Shown here: piece after piece, positions 1 to 5,887 of the stretch | How positions within the stretch are numbered: position 1 is the stretch's first letter | How the letters are laid out: each line of letters begins with the position of its first letter | Assembly (NCBI GenBank): GCA_951800155.1 | Contig: CATOJL010000089.1 | Location: forward strand, 1-5,890 | DNA from: an uncultured Bacilli bacterium | GTDB lineage: Bacteria > Bacillota_I > Bacilli_A > RF39 > UBA660 | Reading direction: 5' to 3' | DNA: 5,890 nt | Position numbers and translations under genes: made by a program | Notes under the pieces: model-generated | The model's input: the letters and a program-made list of their open reading frames with translations, nothing else | Databases searched by the model: none | What the model was told of the DNA's origin: nothing

Positions 1-27
1 CCCCCCCCCCCCCCATCATTTTGTCAA
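1..27 (-). other. G tract and consensus -35-like box at the window edge
   Basis: The window opens with 14 C, read as 14 G on the strand that carries all the genes. Just upstream in that direction is TTGACA (22-27), a perfect -35 hexamer, then AAATGAT, then the G run. No -10 box is visible because the window ends inside the run. This could be the start of a promoter for a further minus-strand gene, since the same order of terminator then -35 box occurs at 1660-1698. It could also be a poly-G sequencing or contig-end artefact. No gene is visible here. Confidence 0.35.
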
Positions 28-45
28 TCCTATTTTTGACACAAC

Positions 46-72
46 AAAAAAAGAAAGTGCTGTTCACACTTT
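46..72 (-). terminator. rho-independent terminator of the M23 peptidase gene
   Basis: On the minus strand the stem AAAGTG/CACTTT (67-72 and 54-59) has a 7-base loop. The stem is followed by C and then seven T (46-52). It lies about 40 bases past the stop codon at 114-116. The stem is short, but a mismatch followed by further A-U/G-U pairs could lengthen it. Confidence 0.7.
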
Positions 73-113
73 ACTTCATTTCTTTTATAAATCCATTTAA
101 AATTGTTTTTATC

Positions 114-1613
114 CTAATAATAATATTTTAATGATTGTGGATTCAATCTCGTTCCTGTAAATGGAGGACCACCTTTCCATACTTCAAAATGCAAGTGAGG
201 TCCAGTCGCACTACCTGTATTTCCTACTAAACCAATCGTATCTCCACGCGCAACAACATCTCCCACAAACTTATTTCTCTTTGACATATGAGCATATAAA
301 GTATAATACCCATTATTATGATTCACTACAATATATTCTCCATAAGACCAATGTCTTGCTGATACAATTACTGTTCCATTATTTGAAGCATATACTGGTG
401 AACCATACCCAGTTCCTGATATATCAAGACCTGTATGGAATTCACGCCCACCACCAAACGGATTGGAACGCCATCCATAATAAGAAGTTAGTTTATAACC
501 ACTCTTCGTTGGCCAATACCAATTTCCAGTAATACCTACATTTGGAATAATTTTCTGTCCATATACAACAATTTCTGGAATTGCAGCTTTGAGTTCCACA
601 TTGCTTTCTGGCTTCATATAAGCTACTGTTCCATTGACTGTTTTTACCTTTCGACCAACTCTTTCTACTCCATTTACTCCTTTTTGTTTTACCTCTGTAT
701 ATCCCTTTTGTAAATTAGCATCATATTGAATATTTGTTGGATATTTTTTTGTTTGATCTTCTACAACAGATGATTCAACCACCACATTCACTTGTGGGAA
801 GGTTTCCCCAATTACTACTTCTTGGCCCGGAAATAATAGGGCATTTATAGAATTGAAAGATGGATTCGAAATAAGAAACTCTTGCACACTAATCTTGTTA
901 TTGAATGCGACAGTTTCTATCGTATCTCCTATTTTAACTGTATAATTTTTCTGTTTTTCAGCTGTTCCAAATAATAAATATTGTGATAAAGTTTGTGCAT
1001 CTGTATAAATAGTTTCATTTACAGGAATCTTGACTGTTTTTATTGTTACATCATCATCTAAATATATATTATCTATATATGTTCCTGTAGTAACAATTTT
1101 TGATTGTGTTTTCTCTACATATGCTTTATACTCATCTGCCCCAACAAAGATTTCAATGACATTATCTACAGCTTCTTTAAATATATCCTCTTTTGTTGTA
1201 TAAACCTTTATCGTTCTCTGTTTTTCTTCCAAATCACTATTCTCTTTTTCTTCTGTAACTGTAGAAACTAAAGTAAATTGATATCCAGAAATTGTAAAAG
1301 GTTTGATATCCACTATTTTATTATAGATATCCTCAATGGAAGAAACTTTTCCAGAATAAGTCAATATTTTTTCTATATCTAATCCATTAGGAGAATAAAT
1401 AGTATCTACTCCAAATTCCTCTTTATAATCCTCATTTTTTTCATTAATGTACTTTTCAAGTGCTTGTTTTGATTCAATAACACCAATTGCCTCTCCTTCT
1501 AGGTATACTTGATAATATACTTTTGGTTCAGCAACTACACGATGACTTGTTTTAAAAAAACAAGTTCCTATAAACAAGAGCGACAAAAGAAAAATACCAA
1601 TTGCTTTTTTCAT
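114..1613 (-). CDS. LysM-G5-M23 peptidoglycan endopeptidase, secreted or membrane-anchored
   Basis: Predicted zinc metallo-endopeptidase that cuts peptidoglycan cross-bridges or stem peptides outside the cell. Residue numbers below count from an upstream ATG at 1631; subtract 6 for the start chosen here. Order: a hydrophobic signal or anchor segment (about 9-26, possible cleavage after VVA34), an N-terminal region of about 35-220 found in related Firmicute peptidases (by recall), a LysM peptidoglycan-binding domain (about 229-275, YTVKIGDTIETVA...LLFPGQEVVIG), a G5 domain (about 278-358, with VNGVERVGRKV) and an M23 domain (about 370-500). M23 metal ligands are present: H399 and D403 in FHTGLDIS, and H481 in GPHLHFEVW. 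The active-site histidines H448 (LYAHMS) and H479 are also intact, so it should be active. The start at 1613 is preferred because GGTGAT sits three bases upstream, whereas the ATG at 1631 falls on the predicted transcription start. C24 lies in a poor lipobox (IGTC), so a lipoprotein is unlikely. It has its own promoter and terminator. The family call is secure; the exact bond cleaved is unknown. Confidence 0.93.
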   Translation of the reverse strand: MKKAIGIFLLSLLFIGTCFFKTSHRVVAEPKVYYQVYLEGEAIGVIESKQALEKYINEKNEDYKEEFGVDTIYSPNGLDIEKILTYSGKVSSIEDIYNKIVDIKPFTISGYQFTLVSTVTEEKENSDLEEKQRTIKVYTTKEDIFKEAVDNVIEIFVGADEYKAYVEKTQSKIVTTGTYIDNIYLDDDVTIKTVKIPVNETIYTDAQTLSQYLLFGTAEKQKNYTVKIGDTIETVAFNNKISVQEFLISNPSFNSINALLFPGQEVVIGETFPQVNVVVESSVVEDQTKKYPTNIQYDANLQKGYTEVKQKGVNGVERVGRKVKTVNGTVAYMKPESNVELKAAIPEIVVYGQKIIPNVGITGNWYWPTKSGYKLTSYYGWRSNPFGGGREFHTGLDISGTGYGSPVYASNNGTVIVSARHWSYGEYIVVNHNNGYYTLYAHMSKRNKFVGDVVARGDTIGLVGNTGSATGPHLHFEVWKGGPPFTGTRLNPQSLKYYY

Positions 1614-1616
1614 AAC

Positions 1617-1622
1617 ATCACC
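1617..1622 (-). promoter_or_regulatory. ribosome binding site of the M23 peptidase gene
   Basis: On the minus strand GGTGAT is followed by GTT and then ATG at 1613. GGTGAT pairs with the 3' part of the anti-Shine-Dalgarno (full complement GGAGGTGATC). Its position equals a GGAGG core about 7 bases from the start codon, which is near optimal. This decides for the ATG at 1613 over the in-frame ATG at 1631. Confidence 0.75.
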
Positions 1623-1636
1623 ATATATCATACATG

Positions 1637-1665
1637 ATTATAGCATATCCCTTGCATCTAGTCAA
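1637..1665 (-). promoter_or_regulatory. SigA-type promoter of the M23 peptidase gene
   Basis: On the minus strand the -35 box is TTGACT (1660-1665), the spacer is 17 bp (1643-1659) and the -10 box is TATAAT (1637-1642). TGC directly before the -10 box gives an extended -10 element. Transcription should begin near 1630-1631, leaving a leader of roughly 18 bases before the ATG at 1613. With one mismatch in twelve box positions this is likely a strong, basal promoter. I see no operator-like repeat around it. Confidence 0.85.
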
Positions 1666-1670
1666 ATAGC

Positions 1671-1698
1671 AAAAAATAGACTCATTCAAGTCTATTTT
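1671..1698 (-). terminator. rho-independent terminator of the cysteine-rich protein gene, overlapping its stop codon
   Basis: On the minus strand AAAATAGACT (1689-1698), loop TGAATG, AGTCTATTTT (1673-1682) form a perfect 10-bp inverted repeat that ends in six T (1671-1676). The TAG stop (1692-1694) lies inside the upstream arm. The -35 box of the next gene begins only 5 bases beyond the T run. Confidence 0.75.
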
Positions 1699-3416
1699 GT
1701 AGATTTAATACGTTTATTTCCAGTTAAATAGTATCCTTTCGATAATAAGGTTTGATCCGTTTTTGTATCACGCCATTGTGTATCACCTGGAAGATAAGTT
1801 CTTGTTCTATAACGATAATAACGAACTTTTTGTCCCTGCACTATTCTTGTGCATGTTTTATTTTCTTCATGGAAAGTATATTCCTTTGATGGACAAGTAT
1901 ATGTATATTTAGCAATTTTATCTCTTGTATCAATATACCTTCTTATACATCTACCTTCTACTAAATCATATCCTTTTTCACAAGAATAACGAATACTTAC
2001 ATCTGGATGTAATTCTGTAATTACATCTTTTGTGCATTTTTGACCATTTGGTGTATAGCCACTTGGACAATACCAATCTCCATATGTTTTTGTTGGTGGC
2101 TTCTTCGTATCTTCCACTTTTACACATTTTGATGTATTAATTAACTTATAATTACTATTTGGACAAACATAAGTGATATCTGCATGCGCTGCTTTCGTTT
2201 TTGTTTCCGTTGTTGTAACATCATATGTCCAATATGTAATATATTCACAACCTGTACAAGCAGAACGTGTATCAACAGAAACAAATTTATAATTTGAGCC
2301 ACTTCTTTCTGATGTAAATGTTTGTCTTGTTACTGTTGTCACTGTTCTTGTACATGAAGTTCCATTAATTACATAACCTTCATCACAAGAATATTTAATT
2401 ATTTTTGTTGCATCTATTGTGGTAGTTGTTTGTTTATAACAGACATCCCCTGAAATAATATACCCACTTGGACAAGTATAAGTCACTTTTCTTTGTGCAT
2501 CTACGGTTTTTCTGTACCCTTTTTTACACATACCTCCACTATACGTAAATCCTGATGGACAAGAATATCTTTTCGTCACTTTCGCAGTGACTTTTTGTTC
2601 AGCTACCTTTATACACTTCGTTTGATCATTCGCACTTTGTGTATAGCCACTTGGACAAGTATAAGATACCTTCTTCGTAGCTGAAATTGTTTCTACCTTT
2701 CCTCCTTCAATGCGTTCTTCTGATTCGACTTCTCTACTAGTTGAACTAGTTACTTTCTCCTTTGACCAATTTGACCATTTTGACCAATCTGACCACTTTC
2801 CATTTAATTTATACTCATATTGATAAGAAATGGGTGGTTTTGGATCTGGTTTAGGTGTTGGAATTGGCTTAGGATCTGGTTTTGGATCTTTTTGTGGTGT
2901 ACTCGTTGGTGTTGTTTTTGATTCACAAACTGTTCCTTGGCAATAATCATAGCATCCTAAATGAACTAAAATATATGCCTCTTCTGAACCACATTTCAAA
3001 TTTACTTTTAAAATGAATTCATCACTATCTTTTGTAATCTCCACATATGACTTCTCAACATCACAAATATTTCCTTCTTCATCAAGTGGCGAAACAAGTA
3101 AATGTTCTTTTAACATCTCTTCTAATGTTAATTTTACATAATCCCCTTTTTTTTCTGGCAAACGTGGAAGCGTGAAATAAGAAATAGATGCTTCTTTCAT
3201 TGTTGTGATATTTTGATTAAAAATAGCACTAGTTACTAATGTAGAAGTCTTATCTTGTGAAGTAGCCCCTCCACTTTCTGCTAATAACTCTGATTTTACA
3301 TCATTTACATAATCTTTTGTAGGAAACAAGCATAACAAGATAAATACAAATAACGCTACGAAAAGAAATTGAAAAATAACATTTCTAAATGAAAATCTAT
3401 TTTCATTGGTATACAT
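1692..3416 (-). CDS. membrane-anchored cysteine-rich repeat surface protein
   Basis: 574 residues; function unknown. A signal-anchor helix (about 14-31, VIFQFLFVALFVFILLCLF) after a short polar head suggests N-in/C-out topology. Next comes a folded-looking region (about 78-165, C118, C142, C155, C159, C164, with GCYDYC) and a proline-rich linker (169-195, DPKPDPKP type). A WSDWSKWSNWS module (208-217) follows. Eight two-cysteine repeats of the form Y-T/S-CPSGY-x-G-x-C start at C254, C286, C315, C344, C418, C450, C479 and C508. The tail has YRYRTR and a Gly/Tyr-rich end (531-574). Cysteines inside a repeat are 11 apart in five copies and 13-14 apart in three, consistent with one disulphide per repeat. 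The likely role is a rigid surface stalk or adhesin-like protein; there is no LPXTG motif and no catalytic motif that I can see. The start is supported by a G-rich ribosome binding site and a consensus promoter. Similar repeats occur in gut Bacilli surface proteins, by recall. Confidence 0.88.
   Translation of the reverse strand: MYTNENRFSFRNVIFQFLFVALFVFILLCLFPTKDYVNDVKSELLAESGGATSQDKTSTLVTSAIFNQNITTMKEASISYFTLPRLPEKKGDYVKLTLEEMLKEHLLVSPLDEEGNICDVEKSYVEITKDSDEFILKVNLKCGSEEAYILVHLGCYDYCQGTVCESKTTPTSTPQKDPKPDPKPIPTPKPDPKPPISYQYEYKLNGKWSDWSKWSNWSKEKVTSSTSREVESEERIEGGKVETISATKKVSYTCPSGYTQSANDQTKCIKVAEQKVTAKVTKRYSCPSGFTYSGGMCKKGYRKTVDAQRKVTYTCPSGYIISGDVCYKQTTTTIDATKIIKYSCDEGYVINGTSCTRTVTTVTRQTFTSERSGSNYKFVSVDTRSACTGCEYITYWTYDVTTTETKTKAAHADITYVCPNSNYKLINTSKCVKVEDTKKPPTKTYGDWYCPSGYTPNGQKCTKDVITELHPDVSIRYSCEKGYDLVEGRCIRRYIDTRDKIAKYTYTCPSKEYTFHEENKTCTRIVQGQKVRYYRYRTRTYLPGDTQWRDTKTDQTLLSKGYYLTGNKRIKSTK
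1839..2669 (-). repeat. eight cysteine-pair protein repeats, arranged as two blocks of four
   Basis: First-cysteine positions are 254, 286, 315, 344 and then 418, 450, 479, 508 in the protein. The steps are 32, 29, 29 in each block. Block 1 lies at about 2343-2669 and block 2 at about 1839-2177. They are separated by a linker of about 55 residues that contains a CTGC pair (C387, C390). Matching repeats share endings across blocks: TKCIKV with SKCVKV (first), and SCTRTV with TCTRIV (fourth). Confidence 0.8.
2761..2796 (-). repeat. 9-bp tandem repeat encoding the W-S-x tract
   Basis: Four tandem 9-bp units, tttgaccaa, tttgaccat, tttgaccaa and tctgaccac, read on the plus strand. On the minus strand they encode a run of Trp-Ser-x triplets (WSDWSKWSNWS). 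The tract sits between the proline linker and the first cysteine repeat, and is followed by SREVESEE, as in WSxWS modules of other Firmicute surface proteins (recall). Confidence 0.8.
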
Positions 3417-3425
3417 AAATACTTT

Positions 3426-3432
3426 CCCCCTT
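3426..3432 (-). promoter_or_regulatory. ribosome binding site of the cysteine-rich protein gene
   Basis: AAGGGGG on the minus strand lies 9 bases before the ATG at 3416. It is G-rich rather than the classic GGAGG, but it is well placed and supports this start. Confidence 0.65.
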
Positions 3433-3465
3433 CTGTAAAATTATGATCTATAAAATATGCTGTAT

Positions 3466-3494
3466 ATTATATACATACTCTATCCTTTTGTCAA
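3466..3494 (-). promoter_or_regulatory. perfect-consensus SigA-type promoter of the cysteine-rich protein gene
   Basis: On the minus strand TTGACA (3489-3494), a 17-bp spacer (3472-3488) and TATAAT (3466-3471) match consensus at all twelve box positions. Transcription should start near 3459, giving a leader of about 43 bases. Such a strong core promoter often carries a repressor site, and an inverted repeat does overlap it. Confidence 0.88.
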
Positions 3495-3514
3495 TATTTA
3501 AGAATAGAGTATGT
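3473..3514. promoter_or_regulatory. 13-bp inverted repeat bracketing the -35 box, candidate operator
   Basis: The arms ACATACTCTATCC (3473-3485) and GAATAGAGTATGT (3502-3514) are reverse complements at 12 of 13 positions, with a 16-base centre that holds the -35 hexamer. The left arm occupies most of the spacer between the -35 and -10 boxes. A protein bound to both arms would block RNA polymerase. It is a poor fit for a terminator because no clear U run follows on the minus strand. The regulator is unknown. Confidence 0.55.
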
Positions 3515-3571
3515 TTTCACTAACCACTAACCCTGCTTCTAAATAACAATGAATCTCATTCACAAAGAAAG

Positions 3572-3589
3572 GACTATAAAACTATAGTC
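3572..3589 (-). terminator. probable rho-independent terminator of the large acidic protein gene
   Basis: On the minus strand GACTATA, loop GTTT, then TATAGTC form a perfect 7-bp stem that starts 12 bases past the stop codon. It is followed by CTTTCTTTG, an interrupted U-rich run. The stem is A/T-rich and the run is broken, so termination may be partial. It separates this gene from the promoter at 3466-3494. Confidence 0.55.
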
Positions 3590-3601
3590 ACCTATTGTTC
3601 T

Positions 3602-5887
3602 TTAGATATGATATGTTTTCACATATCTTTCATCACTATATTCTTGTGTATAAGAAAGCGTATTCATAAGCGTTTCTCTTAAACTATACAACTCTTCAAT
3701 TTCTAATTGTTCAAGTTCTTCTTCTAAAATAGGTTGCTGTTCTAATTGCATCTCTATTCCATCTCTATATAAGTCTATGGTAGGTCCTTCAGGTTCCTCA
3801 GAAGAAAGTTGTTCCTCATATTCAACACTTTCATCAAAAATTTCCCTTTTCTCAAGTTGCGGAGTAGTAGATTGTGCTGTAGCAAAGGTATTCATAAGTT
3901 TCCCATTTAAACTAAAACTATATAAATCATAAATCTCTGCCTGTGTAGAATATTCTTCAGAACTAGTTTGCACTTCTGTAGATACATTTGATGAAGAATC
4001 TTCATAGGTTGTTTCTTCATCATAGTACACTTCTGTAGAAGGTTCTTCATAATATTCTTCTTCTGTTGAATCTTCTTCAAAGGAAATTGATTCTTCATAT
4101 TCAGTGCTTTCATCCGAGATTTCCTCTCCACCTTCATCAATTACTACATCTGTTGGATCTGGATCGAACTTAATTGGCTCTGTTTTTTCATTGCCGCCAC
4201 CTTCTATGGTTTCTTTTTCTGTTGTTCCTTCTGGTGTTGTATCTTCCACTTTAGCAGATCCTGGATCTGGTTGCACAATCACAGTAGCATCACTTGGCCC
4301 TGATTCTACAATTGTAACGGTAGAATTATCGCTCAATTTGAAAGAATCTCCTACATTTGTATGTTCTTTTAACCCAGCATCCATTTCTTTATCTAATTGT
4401 GTTGTTTCTAACACATTGGCAATATTTGTGCTAGTAGAAGATTTAGAAGATGATTTTGTAGAACTTGATGATTTTTTTACTTTATTATCAATTGGTGTAT
4501 CAAAATCAACGTCATAACCATAATAATTGACATTACAATTCTTGAATCCTAAGATACGTAATAAGTTGGATAGATCTCTTAACTTAGCTTCTTTTGCATT
4601 AATAATATCCTGTGGAATTAAATTATTTGTTATATTCAATCCAACAAAACCATCCATAAACCATGTAAGAGTTCTTATTGGTAATGTTTGATTTTCATAG
4701 GTCATTTCTTTTCCATCACCATCTACATAATAACCATACTGATTAAAGTTTCTAACACCATTTTTTGGTCCTGCAAAAATATAGTTATAATAACGATAAA
4801 TATGTTCTTTCTTTTTCTGTCTATCACTCGTTTGCATGCTTTGAATAGAACTTATTAATGTATCTGCCTCATCTTGTAACGCCTCTTCAGAAATAAAATC
4901 TTTAAAGATGTCTATAATCTCTCTTGATTCCTCATATTTTCCTTGATCATTTAATACAGCAACACGATTTAGTACTGCATTACGAAGTCCCTGCACATCT
5001 GCTGATAATCTAGATAAATCACTATCATCTAACTGATAGGTTTCAAATTCTTCCCTATCTTTCGTTAAACCAACGTAATACCTCTTAATTAAATTTTCAC
5101 GAGTAAGTTTATCAAGTGCTAAAGTATCATTTGCATTTTCATAACTATTGGCTGCATTTAAATGGATATAGAGTGACAAAGCCTGCTCTAGTGTTACATT
5201 TAAACCATCATATACATTAAATCTATCTCTTAGGCTTTTAACTAAGTCCATGATTTGTTCTTCTTTTTCATCTTGTGTCAAAGATTTAGATGCGTAATTC
5301 GCCTGTGATAATACAGAACCACTATCAGAAACCATATTGATTGTTTGAGCTTTTTTCATTTCTTTTATCATAGACATAGAAGCTTCTTGTACCTTTTTGC
5401 CAACTTCTTCCATTTTTACTTGTTTTCTCTTTGCATCTTCACTTTTTGCTTTTGCTGATACAAAAGTAGCGAGTGTTACAGAAACAATCCCTATACCAAT
5501 TGCATAAGCTGCTATTCTCTTCAAGTTAAATTTTTTCCCTTTTTTACTATCTTCTTTACTCTTTTTTGCATTCTTTTTAAACCAATTTGTATTCACAAAT
5601 AAATTCTTTATTCCTTTTTTCTTATTCTTAGATGATTGTAAATTTAAATTATCAAGTGATTGTAAATTTAAATTATCAGGTGATTGTAAATTTAAAGAGG
5701 AACTTACTACAATATGTCTTTCTAATTCTTCTTGCATTTCCAATACTTCCTGCATTTTACTAACGATTTTTTCTTGTTCCTCATCAGTTAGCCCCTTATT
5801 TTCGAGTTCTTTTTCTAATTCTAAGGTATATTCCTTTATAAAATCACAAATTTCTCGTTTTTTATTTAAGTCTGTTGTATTCATCAC
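3602..5887 (-). CDS. large single-pass membrane protein with acidic repeat tail, function unknown
   Basis: 761 residues from a GTG at 5887, or 760 from the adjacent ATG at 5884. Only three bases (GAA, in frame and open) remain upstream, so the start cannot be settled. I do not recognise the family. Order: a Glu/Lys-rich helical, probably coiled-coil head (about 10-58), a short LNLQSxDN tandem repeat (65-85), a very Lys-rich stretch (87-124), one transmembrane helix (about 125-145) and a helical region (about 150-360). A Tyr/Asn-rich segment (about 361-465, GYYVDGDGKEM), a Ser/Lys linker (471-487) and a Ser/Thr/Glu-rich acidic tail (about 545-761) complete it. The positive residues before the helix place the head inside and the long tail outside. 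There is no LPXTG, LysM or enzyme motif. The only cysteines are C14 and C451. The tail contains an internal duplication. It could be a surface or wall-spanning protein; this is inference from composition and topology only. Confidence 0.8.
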   Translation of the reverse strand: MMNTTDLNKKREICDFIKEYTLELEKELENKGLTDEEQEKIVSKMQEVLEMQEELERHIVVSSSLNLQSPDNLNLQSLDNLNLQSSKNKKKGIKNLFVNTNWFKKNAKKSKEDSKKGKKFNLKRIAAYAIGIGIVSVTLATFVSAKAKSEDAKRKQVKMEEVGKKVQEASMSMIKEMKKAQTINMVSDSGSVLSQANYASKSLTQDEKEEQIMDLVKSLRDRFNVYDGLNVTLEQALSLYIHLNAANSYENANDTLALDKLTRENLIKRYYVGLTKDREEFETYQLDDSDLSRLSADVQGLRNAVLNRVAVLNDQGKYEESREIIDIFKDFISEEALQDEADTLISSIQSMQTSDRQKKKEHIYRYYNYIFAGPKNGVRNFNQYGYYVDGDGKEMTYENQTLPIRTLTWFMDGFVGLNITNNLIPQDIINAKEAKLRDLSNLLRILGFKNCNVNYYGYDVDFDTPIDNKVKKSSSSTKSSSKSSTSTNIANVLETTQLDKEMDAGLKEHTNVGDSFKLSDNSTVTIVESGPSDATVIVQPDPGSAKVEDTTPEGTTEKETIEGGGNEKTEPIKFDPDPTDVVIDEGGEEISDESTEYEESISFEEDSTEEEYYEEPSTEVYYDEETTYEDSSSNVSTEVQTSSEEYSTQAEIYDLYSFSLNGKLMNTFATAQSTTPQLEKREIFDESVEYEEQLSSEEPEGPTIDLYRDGIEMQLEQQPILEEELEQLEIEELYSLRETLMNTLSYTQEYSDERYVKTYHI
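3610..3627 (-). other. hairpin with GAAA loop at the 3' end of the coding region
   Basis: On the minus strand GATATGT, loop GAAA, ACATATC make a perfect 7-bp stem closed by a GNRA-type tetraloop, within the last codons of the large protein. No U run follows. It may stabilise the 3' end of the message or act together with the next hairpin at 3572-3589. Confidence 0.35.
3644..4123 (-). repeat. diverged tandem duplication in the acidic tail
   Basis: Unit A (about residues 589-672, at 3872-4123) and unit B (about 682-748, at 3644-3844) begin with EISDESTEYEES and EIFDESVEYEEQ, and end with LYSFSLNGKLMNTF and LYSLRETLMNTL. The DNA also agrees, for example gtattcataag at both ends and catattca...ctttcatc at both starts. 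Unit A is longer because of a Ser/Thr/Glu-rich insert. Confidence 0.7.
5633..5696 (-). repeat. 24-bp tandem repeat, about 2.7 copies
   Basis: Units at 5633-5656 and 5657-5680 differ at one base and a 16-base partial unit follows at 5681-5696. The length is a multiple of three, so each unit adds eight residues (LNLQSxDN) to the cytoplasmic head. Near identity of the units suggests recent expansion by slippage or unequal recombination. Confidence 0.88.

Noticed and set aside
161..532. Plus-strand open frame of 123 codons
   Set aside because: It lies entirely antisense to the conserved LysM-G5-M23 gene, is rich in His/Tyr/Gln as expected for a reverse-frame shadow, and has no supporting promoter or domain.
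1539..1580. Lipobox-like IGTC in the signal segment of the peptidase
   Set aside because: The -1 position is Thr rather than Gly/Ala/Ser, and the cysteine sits near the end of a helix that fits a normal signal or anchor.
1839..2669. CRISPR-like or DNA-level array from repeated 'ggacaag' motifs
   Set aside because: The repeated bases are codons of the conserved Cys-Pro-Ser-Gly motif; spacing follows the protein repeats and the copies are diverged.
3551..3561. Small palindrome GAAT-CTC-ATTC
   Set aside because: Four-base arms are too short to separate from chance.
3510..3622. 11-bp direct repeat TATGTTTTCAC at 3510-3520 and 3612-3622
   Set aside because: An 11-mer repeated somewhere is expected by chance in nearly 6 kb of AT-rich sequence, and one copy is coding.
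3907..4140. Minus-strand frame of 77 codons, Lys/Met-rich
   Set aside because: It is a frame-shifted reading of the GAA-rich acidic tail with no ribosome binding site of its own.
4104..4517. Plus-strand open frame of 137 codons
   Set aside because: It is antisense to the Ser/Thr/Glu-rich part of the large protein; its Ser/Val-rich content is the complement of that bias.
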